Below, one piece after another: positions 21,000 to 32,159 of a DNA stretch of 64,000 bases. Source of the DNA: Anastrepha obliqua. Lineage: Eukaryota; Arthropoda; Insecta; Diptera; Tephritidae. The translations under genes were made by a program, and so were the position numbers. The DNA is taken from NCBI RefSeq assembly GCF_027943255.1, contig NC_072892.1, positions 16,205,792 through 16,269,791 of the forward strand, given 5' to 3'. The first letter of the stretch is position 1. Every line of letters starts with the position of its first letter. The notes under the pieces were generated by a model, which was not told the DNA's origin, ran no database searches, and saw only the letters and a program-made list of their open reading frames with translations.

Positions 21000-22420
21000 T
21001 TCAAACTTTTCCATTAATAGCTGAAGGTTAAATACTTGAAGGTTTTATTGTGAGGCTCTCATAACCTTTGGAGTTCTATTCAAATACGTACAGCGAACCA
21101 GTGAAAAAGACGTAGCGACGCATCCTTCGATTTACAAACAGATAGCGCCTTGCTGTAGCAGTATTTTGCACTGAACCAAATAATACAAACTCACGTCGAA
21201 ACGTATAAAGATCAAATTTTAATACCTACTCATATTCAATTTGATTTCACTTCTATTCAAATTCGTTTGCATAACTTTGTGCATAAAGTTTAATAACTTT
21301 TGTGGAAAAAGTGCTACAGTAACCCTAATAAATGGCCCGAAAACTGCACCCCAAGAAAATAACAAAAACCGTTGCTAATAGAAAAACGCGTTTGTTGATG
21401 TGTATGAGGAGAGATTGTCAGTGTGTGGATTTGCACCCCATTAGAAGTATAATTAGCATCATAAATAAGGCGAAAACACAAAGCAAAGCACACTTGACTT
21501 TTAATAAAATTAAATTTTACGACTAAGCAAAAATGAGAAGAGCCAAAAGAGCTGTGAGGCATACGAGTGCAGTGTACGAAAGCAAACAAGGGGAAACTCT
21601 AAACAAAGAATTGAACGAAGGCGAAAAAGTGAAAGAAAGTTGCGATATTTTTTGAGCTGCTAAGCGATTTTTCGAAATGCAATCAGTACTGAAGAATATC
21701 AACAACTACCCTAATAACAATATTAACAAGCATCGCCACACTGGCCTGCACTATACAGCAAACAAATGGTTATGGCACACAAGCAACAACAAACCCAACA
21801 CGCGCTGACTAAAGCTCAAAAACAGAGGTTACTGTAATATGCATCCCATGTGGGCCACCACTACTACTACTATGCATGCATATGTATGTATGTATGCATG
21901 AGTATATTTAGGCATTGCGGCCATGTGTTGTGGTCGCCTTGAGATTTAGCAAAATAAAGTGATCAGCAGCAACCGCCGCACTTCGAGCAATGTGGCATGC
22001 GAAGGAGATTGCCGTGAAGTTTGCTGTTGCTGCACATTTTCAAAATTGCTATACATTGTGGCACAAATGCCTTTTTCGGATATTCATTATTAGCATTGAA
22101 AATGTGTTGTTGGAAATTTTGCTTCTGCCATTTTCAAAACTAATTGAAAGCAAGTGAAATTTGCTACATATAAATAGTTGATATGGAACTCCCCCAATAA
22201 TGGAACCAGTTGTTACTCACAGCACCAGTAGCAGCAGCAGCAGTAGCTTGTAGCGGCCACCAGAAACTAGTGCGACTGCGTTTGCATACAGGCATTGAGT
22301 GCTGTGTTCGATGCACACTGCCGGCTCTAAACACCGAAAGAATTTGCCCACAACAGCCAAACTTCCTGGCAAACCTTCTGCAGTACTACTGCTTTTGAAA
22401 AAGTGACATAAGATCCACTA
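21000..22420. other. Apparently unique DNA, no gene seen
   Basis: Base composition here is more balanced than in the flanking array, with short microsatellites such as the TATGCATGCATATGTATG run near 21875 and a GCAGCAGCAGCAG stretch near 22230. ORFs are short and lack motifs. It could be intron or intergenic host DNA. Confidence 0.4.
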
Positions 22421-22424
22421 TTTT

Positions 22425-22480
22425 CCCTCGAAGGCGGCTTACAACTGTAGGTGCCTCCATTTGTACAGGAGCAACTGGGC
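22425..22480 (+). mobile_element. SINE body scrap
   Basis: The stretch TTCCCTCGAAGGCGGCTTACAACTGTAGGTGCCTCCATTTGT resembles the middle of the SINE (…CCGTTCGGAGTCGGCTTAAAACTGTAGGTCC…). Too short to be sure. Confidence 0.4.
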
Positions 22481-22529
22481 CTTAGTACCTTGCATGGAAG
22501 TATGCGCTCATCTTTTATTATAAATAGTT

Positions 22530-23220
22530 TGCTTGCAGATTGTTGCCATTTTCATCGATGTAAATCTATTAACAGAATATAACAGAGACACTTAAATTTA
22601 ATTAAAATGTTCCAAAGTGACACTTGCCACACTCTGTGCACATGCCAGTCTTGCCATGCTGGCACAAAACATAACAATATCGAACAACACTTGCAGCAGC
22701 AATGCCATTGACAGCTAACAATGTCTGCTTCTGCTTCTTACAACTGCAAATGTCGGTGTTGTTGTTGCAGTTTTTTTTCCTGTAAGAAAAATAAAATTAA
22801 ACTGCAAACTGGTTTTAATGCAAAAAATACAAGAAAATGCAGTAACATCACCACAAAGCATCGCACACTTCGACACATTTGACATTAGGTAAGCAATTCT
22901 TTAAAGCTCGAATTGAATTCAGCAGCTAAGTAAAAGTACTTGTGATTATCTGCATGCCAATATGCTCATGTGTATGTTTCTAGGTGTGTTCTTTCGGATG
23001 TCCTCCAGAGAACTGAAATTGCAGTTGAATTTTTATATGTCCTCAGATAGCTATTACGTGGTTTTTAGCTACATGAGAACCATAGATATCCATAACTATG
23101 GTTTGACAGCTGAGAATGGTAAACTATGTAGACATTTCTGTTCAGTAAGGCTTGGCAAGTCATCAAAAAAATTGTTTATCGTCAGATCAACGCTTCCAAA
23201 TTGTGCAAATTTACTTTGAA
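22530..23220. other. No gene seen
   Basis: Mixed-composition DNA with only short ORFs and no recognisable motif, leading into the mariner at 23235. Confidence 0.4.
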
Positions 23221-23234
23221 AAAAATAAATAAAT

Positions 23235-24515
23235 CTGTGCGCGAAGTTCATGGAACGAAGTGTTAAAGAAGCCGTAAAAATGTTGATTCATCATCGTTCT
23301 CAACTAGTTGGTCTTTGTACTTCGACTACGTGAAAAATTTTACGTAAGGAAGAAGGAAGAATGGAAGCAGTTTTCGTCGTATTCTTGCTTATTTGGCTCA
23401 TTTAGATTTATTATACAGATTTATTGGAAAAAGTAGTCAAAACTTGGGCTGATCTAACTAAATGTTGCAGAAAGCCTATGGCGAGTGTGTTTTATCAAAA
23501 ACACGGATCTACGAGTGGTAAAACACTTTTGCAGAGGGTCGAAAAGTCGTGGAAGATTTGCCCCGATTTGGTCGTGGAAGATTTACCACGATCTGCTCGT
23601 CTTCAACGGATGATACCGTCGACAAAGTCAAGAAAATGGTGCTGGAAAACCATCAATTAAGTTTGAGGGAGGTAGTTCGTGACCTTAGCGTGTCTCACGA
23701 ATCGATTCGCCACATTTTACACCATCAATTGGACGCTCGAGGCATGAGGCTGCTCGAATTGTTCCAAGAGAGTTGAATTTCTTTCAAAAAATTCATCGGA
23801 CGAAGGTGGCTGAAGACATGCTTGAGCAAGTGCATTCGGACCCAATATTTATCCAGCGCACCATAACAGGTGCCACATTGCATGGGGTGCAAACCAGTCA
23901 ACAGGCAACAGGCGGCTGAATGGCGCTATCCACATGAGTCGGAACCCAAAAAACCCACGTCAAAGTCGGTCAAAAGTAAAAGTCGTGCTACTCGTTTTCT
24001 TTCCTAATGATTATACGGTAAATAAAGAATATTGTTTGAAAGTTATGCGGCGTTTGAGAGAAAATGTGCGTAGGAAACGGGCTAATTTGTGGAAAGAAAA
24101 CTCATGGATCTTGCACCATGGTAACACACCGTCTCACAAGGCTCAAATTGTGAACACTTTTTTGACCAAAAACTCGACAAATATTATGAAATAACCACCG
24201 TATTCACTGGATTTAACCCCCAGCGACTTATTCCTTTTCCCGAAACTTAAATTGCCACTCCGCGGACACCGCTTTGCGTCGATAGAGGCCATTAAGGAGA
24301 ATTCGCTGAAGGAGCTGGAGAAGATCTCTTCAAACGCATTTGAAAGGTGCTTTGATGACTGAACTAATCGTTTGCGATGTGTACTGCTTCGAATGGAGCC
24401 TATTTTGAAGGCCTATTATTTTGCGTTTTATTGAACAATTCCCGATACTTTTTTGGCAGAATATATGCGTTTTATCATACTAAAAAATAAATAAATAAAT
24501 CCCATGAACTTATTT
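23235..24515 (+). pseudogene. Mariner transposase (DD34D-type), multiply broken
   Basis: The N-terminal domain is split over frames around 23465-23760 (CVLSKTRIYEW; then VDKVKKMVLENHQLSLREVV and SHESIRHILHHQLD). The middle is near 23770-23930 (NFFQKIHRTKVAEDMLEQVH). The catalytic part is at 23934-24400 (RSKVKVVLLVFF, then NKEYCLKVMRRLRENVRRK). The second catalytic residue is lost: the box reads HHGNTPSHK where mariner has HxDN. The third region reads YSLDLTPSDLFLF. The 3' end is near the CCCATGAACTTATTTATCAG at 24501-24520. Confidence 0.85.
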
Positions 24516-24518
24516 ATC

Positions 24519-25625
24519 AGATTATAATAAAAAAACTCATTCCAATAATTTTTCCGTTTTGTAATCTCATGCTCTTAAAAAGCCACCCTTTAAAATGTAG
24601 CTATTGTCAAGTTAAAAAACATTGGATCTCCTATTCATTCCAACAATATTTCTATTTTGTTTTATCATTTTAATTTCTCATGCTCTTAAAAAATCACCCT
24701 ATGCAATGTGGCTATTTTCAAGTTTAAAAAAATTTGGATTCCTATTCATTCCAACAATATTTCTATTTTGTATTATCATTTTAACTTCTCATGCTCTTAA
24801 ATAATCACCCTATACAAAATGGCTATTTTCAAGTTTAAAAAAATTTGGATTTCCTATTCATTCCAACAATATTTCTATTTTGTATTATCATTTTAACTTC
24901 TCATGCTCTTAAATAATCACCCTATACAAAATGGCTATTTTCAAGTTTAAAACAATTTGGATTTCCTATTCATTCCAACAATATTTCTATTTTGTATTAT
25001 CATTTTAACTTCTCATGCTTTTAAAAAATCACCCCATACAATGTGGCTATTTTCGAGTTAAAAAAGAAAGTTGGATCTCCTATTCATTCCAACAATATTT
25101 ATATTTTGTGTTATCATTTTAACTTCTCATGCTTTTAAAAAATCACCCCAATTTTTAATTTAAAAATTTTTTGGATCTCCTATTCATCCCAACAACATTT
25201 CTATTTTGCATTTTCATTCTAACTTCTCATGCTTTAAAAAAATCACCCTACACAAGGTGGCTATTTTCAGGTTAAAGAAAAAAGTTGGTTTTCCTATTCA
25301 TTCCAACATTTCTATTTTGTATTATCTTTTTAACTTCTAATGCTCTTAAAATATCACCCTATACAGTGTGGTTATTTTCGAGTTACAAAAAAATGTGGTT
25401 CGCCTATTCATTCCAACAATATTTCTATTTTGATTTATCATTTCAACTTCTCATGCTCTTAAAAAGCCACCCTATACAATATGGGTACTTTCAAGTTAAA
25501 AAAAAGTTGGATCTCCTATTCATTCCAACAATATTTCTATTTTGTATTATCATTTTAACTTCTCATGCTCTTAAAAAATCACTCTATACAGTGTGGCTAT
25601 TTTCAGGTTAAAAAAAATTGGAATT
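24519..25625. repeat. Minisatellite, ~112-bp unit, about 10 copies
   Basis: The phrase CTATTCATTCCAACAATATT recurs at 24631, 24742, 24854, 24966, 25080, 25180, 25294, 25404 and 25516, giving spacings of 111, 112, 112, 114, 100, 114, 110 and 112. Each unit also contains CTCATGCTCTTAAAAAATCACCCTATACAA and TGTGGCTATTTTCAAG. ORFs spanning several units are an artefact of the period. The unit carries a sequence resembling a DD41D mariner end (see findings). Confidence 0.95.
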
Positions 25626-25980
25626 CTGTTCTATTATGCAACTTGAGTGAGATCAAAAACATTTATAACAGCTTTAACTTATTTTGCCTTAAAATCATTG
25701 CTTTCTATGGGTCATGGTGAAAATAATTGAGCAGATGTGCTCAATAACAGACCATTAATCGGCGCTCAGCCAATCTGACAGAATCAGCTGATGAGCTGTC
25801 GTAACAGGGAACAAACAAACTGAGATTGTGTTAGTGATATACAAACACTAGCACTGATCAACGTAAGTTCACTTCGTTGCCATCTGAGCAACGACTAATC
25901 AGACGAGTGTGGCCATAAGATTGTGTTACAGATGTTAACTTGATATCTGAACAATGACGAGTGGACGAGTGTGTGAATAC
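25626..25980. other. No gene seen
   Basis: Spacer between the minisatellite and a LINE tail. Contains CAGCTGATGAGCTG-type short palindromes and repeated 'GACGAGTG' words, possibly a LINE 5' region, but nothing I can assign. Confidence 0.4.
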
Positions 25981-25984
25981 ATGT

Positions 25985-26475
25985 GAAATTATTGTGCAGA
26001 ATTCGGCTGCCGAATCCCCTGTGGGGATATTTTAGCCCTCGTAACCACAAGCGCCGCGTCAGAATTGGAAGTAACCTCTCCGGGCAGTTCGAGTTTTGGG
26101 AGCCTTCGAGAGAAAAATTGTACGTAAGCTCTTTGGTCCCCTTCGCGTTAGTCAGGAGTATCACGTGCGGTGGAACAGCGAGTTGTATGAACTATATAGG
26201 CACATGGACATAGTTAAGCGTGTACAAATACAGCGGCTACGCTGGCTTGGCCATGTTACCCGTATGAAAGAAGACGCTCCATCAAGGCGAATTTACGATA
26301 CGGTACCCCAAAAAGGAAGGCGTGGAAGAGGAAGACCACGTCTCCGTTGGAAAGAGTAAGTGCTACAGGACCTGACTTCACTCGAAATTTCCAAAGAGCT
26401 GGCGCGCTATTTTGGTTTCGGGCAAAACTGACACACGGTTGTAGCGCCACATAAGTAAGTAAGTAATAGGTGAGT
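25985..26475 (+). mobile_element. LINE 3' end with (TAAG)n tail
   Basis: The frame 26096-26359 reads FERKIVRKLFGPLRVSQEYH, then WNSELYELYRHMDIVKRVQI and RLRWLGHVTRMKEDAPSRRI, GRRGRGRPRLRWKE. This is the very conserved post-RT segment of RTE-like LINEs. A short 3' part follows (26360-26450), then TAAGTAAGTAAGTAA (26454-26468), the kind of short tandem 3' tail typical of such elements. The rest of the element is truncated at the 5' side. Confidence 0.75.
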
Positions 26476-26784
26476 TAAGTCGTAGTAAACGAACAATAGG
26501 AGTATGTAAAAATATGTAAGTATAGGCAAATGTAATTAAAAGAAAATACCATTTGGTTGGTTGGTTGGCTTAAGTAATGATTCTCCGAGAATTCAACTAG
26601 CACTTCTGCACCATTTTGTTGCCACAACCTCCCCACCAACAAATTATATGGGTTATTCCTGCACGACTACATCCAGTCCGTGCATATGAGAAATCTTATA
26701 AGTTTGTATATGTCTATACCGGCATACCTTCGAAGTTTTCAAAAAGCGGTTTGCTAAGTGTTAAGATCCACGCCTTCTATAGGT

Positions 26785-27330
26785 GAGCGCATTCACGGAA
26801 CAAGTGGAAGTTGGTCTCATTTTTCTCCCTTTGATTACAACTGTGACAGTACAAATTGTAAAGCATGCCCATTTTGGTCGCTTGCTCTCCTAAGGACCAG
26901 AAGCCTAAGGTGCTAAGGCCCGCTTGTTTGGACCAGAAGCCAGTCACAACTGCTGTGTGTCTGCAGGCAAGGTTGTCGAAGGGCCATAACTTTCTGCTAA
27001 CTTTGCATGTCGTCGGATATCTCCATCTACAATCCGCGATTTGTAGGTATTTTGAGGAAATTGCATACTCGATTTCACCCAGTGGTGTGAATACCGATTC
27101 ATCATACCCCTCTTGCCAGTTCTTTCCCTTCAATGCTCCGATGTACCGAAACCCAGATGAAGGTAACCTTATGGTTTCCACTCAAGGTGGTAAGGCTATT
27201 TCTGATTTGTTCTATCAGTGTAGAGGTTGTTGTAAACGAATCCACCTCTTGGGTTGCAGCTTGGCTATCCGAAATGTCCGAACCAAAGTAATTTACATCT
27301 GAAAAATTCGAATGTTAGCTGTTAAGTACA
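26785..27330 (-). pseudogene. LINE RNase H and C-terminal zinc-knuckle fragment
   Basis: The minus strand reads, from 27240, DSFTTTSTLIEQIRNSLTTL, then HKVTFIWVSVHRSIEGKELA (RNase H C-terminal motif, usually 'WVPGHxGIxGNExAD'). Further on, within 27181-26777, come a decayed linker, HTAVVTGFW and a knuckle YCHSCNQREKNETNFHLF. It belongs to an R1/I-type LINE that encodes RNase H. It is broken by frameshifts. Confidence 0.7.
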
Positions 27331-27599
27331 ATTTTTAGTCGGTAGATACTTCATCACGCCTGAGATAGGTCAACTCGTAGCTCTAATTTTCTACTCTTTT
27401 TCAATAATTTCAGGCCGTATGTCACAAATAATTTAGTAGATAAATCGATTTTTGCACACAATATAGTTTTATCATCATACAACTGCTTCAGTAAATAGTT
27501 GGCTTCGTCATTAATGGGGCATGCGGTACGTTCTGCTGATACTCGATGTAGAAATTTCCGATAGTTCATCAAGGATAGGACATTCATTACTTATAGCCA

Positions 27600-28030
27600 C
27601 TTACTTAAGCAATTTCGTACACAAATAAAATTCGGAACAATTAGTCAAAAACAAGCACAACCTTTTCTTAGGCATTACAAAATGCAGTTATTGGCACAGA
27701 TATTTCTGTGTATTTGTGCGTTCACAACGTAAATGCCTACTAAGGAATGAGTAAAAAGTGATGCATATCTTAAGGGGAACTTGAGTGATATTTACTACTA
27801 TATTTTAAATGCTGTAGACTTTTCTGCTCATTTTATGCAGATTTTGTTTGGGAAGACCCCCATTTGAAATTTTCTTAGGAATAATTTTGTAGAACATTTT
27901 AGCCCTCCAGCTGGAGCTTGGAAATTTATTGTTTTACGGACTTCTCTAAAAAAAGGCCAAAATGACGATATCTTGAGGAAGCTAATGGGTTGAAATATTC
28001 TATAAAAATATTCCTCGTGATATTCTACTA
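27600..28030. other. No gene seen
   Basis: AT-rich spacer with a TTAAGGGGAACTTGAG word at 27770 that resembles one end of a TTAA-type element, but I found no partner end. Confidence 0.4.
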
Positions 28031-28036
28031 TAGATA

Positions 28037-29246
28037 CCTATGAAATGAGACTTTTTCAATTTCAAACGTTTATTAGCAAAAAATGGTTACAAATTTAATC
28101 TTCAAAATAATAGCCATCGCTAGCGACACATTTTTCCCATCTCTCAGGCAATTTGTGGATACCACGCCAAAAAAATTGGCCGTCTTTGGCCGCAAACCAA
28201 TCATGCGTGGCCCATCGATGCAAACAAATGATAATCGGAAGGCGCCAAGTGAGGTGAGTAAGTCGCATGCACCAGCGGTTCCCAATCGTACGTCTCCACC
28301 AACTCACGGGTCGCTCTTGTTCGATGTGGCGGTGCATTGTCATAAAAAAAATTACTTTCTGACGCCGATCAGCATATTCTGGGCGGTTTCGGTGTATAGC
28401 GCTGTTCAAATCGGCCAATTGTCGTTGTTAGCGTGCACCGTCAACTGCTTCACCTGGTTTTAATAGCTCATACCAAATCATACCACGCTGATCCCAGAAA
28501 ACACACAGCATTGCCTTGCGGCCGAAGCGATTTGGTTTGGCCGTTGTTTTTGGTTTGTGGCCGGGTGGACCATACGATCGTTTACGCTTGGTATTGGAGA
28601 AATACATTCATTTTCCATCACCCGTAACGATTCGATGCAAAAAAGACTTCCTTTTGAACCGGGAAAGCAGCATTTCACAAGTGGTTTTTCGATTCTCTTG
28701 CTGCCTTTCAGTCAGTTCATGCGGCACCCATATTCCGACCTTTAAAATCATGCCCATGCCTTTCAAACGTCTGGAAATGGTTTTTTGTGTCACTTCCAAC
28801 TGGTCTGTCATCATTTCTTGCGTTTGTCTTTTGTATGAAGATCCAACAATGCTTGCTATTCGGCGTTCTCAAACTTTTTCGGTGGCCGGCCATGGTCCTT
28901 GTTCTCCACGCTAAAATCACCACTTCGGAATTTTTCAAACCACCTGAAGCACTGTGCTCTACTTAGAGCATGTCCACCATAAGCTTCTATAAACATTTGA
29001 TGAGGTGAGAAGCGTTTTTCTTCAATTGATAACAGAAAATCAACGATGTCCGCAAATCGTAGTTTGAAGGCACGAAATTCGACATTTTTAAGAGCGACAA
29101 AAGTGCATTGTTGTATGAAACGTAACAAACAATGAACTGAATATTGTTGACATATGACAGACGAAAAAAAACAAGACATTTGGGAAGGTTTAAAAATACT
29201 CCTAGCGATATCTATAGACTAATAGCTGAAAGTCTCATTTCATAGG
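28037..29246 (-). mobile_element. Mauritiana-type mariner, near full length
   Basis: Inverted ends CCTATGAAATGAGACTTT (28037) and AAAGTCTCATTTCATAGG (ending 29246) are flanked by TA at 28035-28036 and 29247-29248. Length 1210 bp, slightly under the usual ~1.28 kb. The transposase reads on the minus strand across several frames (28095-29090). Confidence 0.92.
28095..29090 (-). pseudogene. Mauritiana-type mariner transposase, frameshifted
   Basis: N-terminus: MSNVEFRAF-like start, then FIEAYGGHALSRAQCFRWFE and KFRSGDFSVENKDHGRPPKK (29040-28870). Second helix block 28814-28608: MMTDQLEVTQKTISRRLKGM, then RKSFLHRIVTGDGK, where the first Asp box reads GDGK rather than GDEK. Then FGRKAMLCVFWDQRGMIWYE (about 28540-28460). 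The frame 28418-28095 starts MADLNSAIHRNRPEYADRRQ and ends GIHKLPERWEKCVASDGYYF; its second-Asp box is frameshifted (FFMTMHRH). It belongs with the Mos1 group; dead. Confidence 0.88.
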
Positions 29247-29249
29247 TAT

Positions 29250-30660
29250 ATGTCCAAACTAGGTATTTCACTCAGTTATATATTTCTACCGTTTTTTTCT
29301 CCCTTTTTTCGAAAAGCGTTCAGGTACATAATTTTAAAACTAACTAAGTAAAATTACCATAGCTTGCAAAACGTTTTATGGGTTTTACTATATGGTCTTA
29401 CTGATATTTTCATCATATGGTCTTACTGATATTTTCACCGTAATTGCGTTCCTAAAATGGCAAATTCATTCATCAGTACGAGTATAATCCCCGATCGCTT
29501 TTCTCACAGTTGTCAGGGCGTATGAGGAATGTAGAAGGCGTAGACGGCTTGAGAAGACAGAGCTTTACCGATTTCATTAATCAACCCACTGAAAAGCCAC
29601 AAAACATATAAAAGTGTTTTATTTGTATCTGTGGTTCTGCACCAACTTGGCTATTTCCATCTTTCAACACTCGTAATTGTGGCTAGAAACGCATCACTCT
29701 CTGTTTCAACACTTCGCTTATTTCGCAATTATACGAGTAGGTGGCCTGTGTTGTTGTACGATATGCAAGTAAATCTTATCGCTTTACTTCACAAACATTC
29801 CATTGTATATTTTGTGCTCATTTCACTAATATCCACACCTGTACACACCTGTTTACTGTGCACTCACTTACCCTAGATTCACCAGCTCTACCTCTCATCG
29901 GTGCTGATTTGCGCTTCGATGATTTCGCCTCTGTGCAGCATATCCGTTCACACATCGAAGTCCGAGCTTTTGCAGATTGAATTTACAACAATTTAACATG
30001 CAACAATTTTTCAAAAATGCAACTATATTTGTATATGAGTTTGGTCTTGCTTGCAACACCACAAATCGTTGGCTCACTTCCACTGCTTGTGCAACGATGC
30101 GTAGTGGTGTGCAGATGCTCAGCTGGCTTTCAGGTACACTTCTGTTGGTTAGCTGATAAATTGGTTTGTTTGCATGTGCAGGTGTTAACGTAAAGCAAAA
30201 CATTGTTGGAAATGCAACACCAACTTAGCAAAATTTTTGCTTTTGCAGCAATACAAAACCCCACATGGCTGCGGATTCAGCAGTTGCAAATTTTTAATTT
30301 TTTTTTTTTTGTTCTCGATTTTTACTATGCGGTATATGTGGATGGGATCATATTGTATAACAGCGCTCACTATGGAAGTGTAAACTTAAATTGCTTTAAA
30401 TCGTTAACAAATGGCTCACCCAAAGTGTGTGCTTACATGTGTTTTGGCGAGGAAATTAAAATCAAAGGATGCAATTACATAAAATTCAGGAAATGCAGTT
30501 TAATTAAAAAGTGCTTCGGAAGGTAAAGGCAAAAATTTATTACGGCTGCAAATATGCAATGATGCTCAATTAAAACTTAAGGGTACGCACCTACTTTCGA
30601 ACACAAATCGTATACCCTCATTATTGAAATAATACCCCTAACCCCTTAATACAAATTATT
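29250..30660. other. No gene seen
   Basis: Mixed spacer with short ORFs only, a T11 run near 30300, and no recognised repeats. Possibly unique host DNA. Confidence 0.4.
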
Positions 30661-30905
30661 ACAAAACAATAAGGTCGATGGAAAAGTCCGTGCAAAGTCA
30701 GAGAAGTGGCACTACTAGCGCATATAGATATTATTTTTAGTTAGTAGCATATCTTCGAAGAACACACACTAGATTTCAGCCAGATCTGTATAAAGGGTGA
30801 TTAAATTTTAAGGGCCGATCTTGAATGTGAACCACACCTAACAGTCAAGTTTTTTTCTGCATTTCATTTCACATTTTTCAATTTCAGACTAACTCAATTT
30901 GAACC

Positions 30906-31349
30906 ATGGAAAGATACACAATCGTGCAACGCGTTAAAGTTATTCACGCTTATTATGAAAACGGGCATTCAAATCAAAATGCATTTCGCGCACTTCGTGC
31001 TTTTTTCAGTCAATTTAATCGTCTAAATGTGCATACAATCGGAAAAATTGTGCAAAAGTTTGAGCAAACCGGGTCTGTAGGACATGTAAAAACACCAGTG
31101 CATGCTCGTACAGCTCGTACTGCAGAAAATATTGCTGCTGTTTGCGATAGTGTGGGTGAAGAGCCGTCCACTTCAACTCGTCTTCGTGCCCAACAACTGC
31201 ACTTCTCACGCTCGTCGTTGGTGAACATTATGCATAAAGACTTGCATTTACACGCTTACAAGCTGCAATTGACTCAAGAACTAAAGCTTATTGACCATTT
31301 CAAACGTCGTCAATGGTCAGAATGGTGGCAGGAAAGTCATCTTCATTGA
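30906..31349 (+). pseudogene. DD41D mariner transposase, N-terminal frame
   Basis: 147 codons from MERYTIVQRVKVIHAYYENG. HTH 1 is in FRALRAFFSQFNRLNVHTIG, the linker is VQKFEQTGSVGHVKTPVHAR, and HTH 2 is in TSTRLRAQQLHFSRSSLVNI. The start ATG follows AACC (strong -3 A). It ends by frameshift into the next frame, where the catalytic domain starts, with roughly 20 residues apparently deleted at the joint (about 31291-31335). Confidence 0.88.
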
Positions 31350-31850
31350 TGAGGCACATTTTCACCTCAGTGGATTCGTCAATAAGCAGAATTGCTGCAT
31401 TTGGGCGAATGATAATCTAAGAGTGATTGCCCAAAAACCAATGCACTCACAAAGAGTGGCTGTTTGGTGCGGTTTATGGGTCGGCGGCATCATTGGGCCG
31501 TATTTTTTCCAAAATGAGGCCGGTCAGGCAGTTACTGTGAATAGTGTTCGCTATCGTGAGGGAATAACGAACTTTTTAAGGCCCGAATTAGAAGATATGG
31601 ATGTGGATGATATGTGGTTTCAACAGGACGGTGCCACTAGTCACACAGCTAACGAAACAATGGCTCTTCTGCGCGAAAAATTTGATGGCCGAATAATCTC
31701 ACGTCGCGGGGATGTCAATTGGCCGCCAAGATCATGTGATTTGACACCGTTGGACTTCTTTCTTTGGGGTTATTTGAAAGAAAAGGTGTACGACGAAAAG
31801 CCCGCAACAATTCAAGAGCTAAAGGATGAGATTATGCGGCACATTAACGG
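31336..31850 (+). pseudogene. DD41D mariner transposase, catalytic domain, cut by a LINE
   Basis: The open frame reads VIFIDEAHFHLSGFVNKQNC (first Asp), VAVWCGLWVGGIIGPYFFQN, FQQDGATSHTANETMALLRE (second Asp) and SCDLTPLDFFLWGYLKEKVY (third Asp, 41 residues after the second). It is interrupted at MRHING by the LINE insertion. The last ~45 codons lie at 36739-36870 (GMEPQLCLSVIENLDHRMEG, ending LADILFHT). Apart from the insertion and the upstream frameshift, this catalytic domain looks intact. Confidence 0.9.
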
Positions 31851-32159
31851 TATTTTTTATTTTTTTTTTTATTTGGTTATTCCTACATTAATCATACTGA
31901 CATTTAGTACATTTTTTAACACAATTAGTTAGTAAAATTATTAAATATATTTCATCATGGCCAGTGCCAAGACGAATAGAGCGATTACATTTTAGGAAAA
32001 CAATTACATTTTATATAGAACAGTTATTTTAGCGTACGAGAATTAATATTTAATTTAATAGGTCAATTGGTCGGTTTCTCTTCAGACGTCGTAAAGTTCT
32101 TCTTTCAAGTTGTGAGAGTGTATTGACTTCTCTATTTTTGTGCTGGTTTATTTCGTTAA

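Noticed and set aside
25285..25611. 108-codon ORF with repeated peptide FLFIPTIFLFCIIILTSHAL.
   Set aside because: It is the translation of the 112-bp minisatellite; the apparent membrane segments follow from the AT-rich repeat unit.
27354..27587. 77-codon minus-strand ORF next to a LINE fragment.
   Set aside because: It might be further LINE sequence but contains no recognisable motif; left unannotated.
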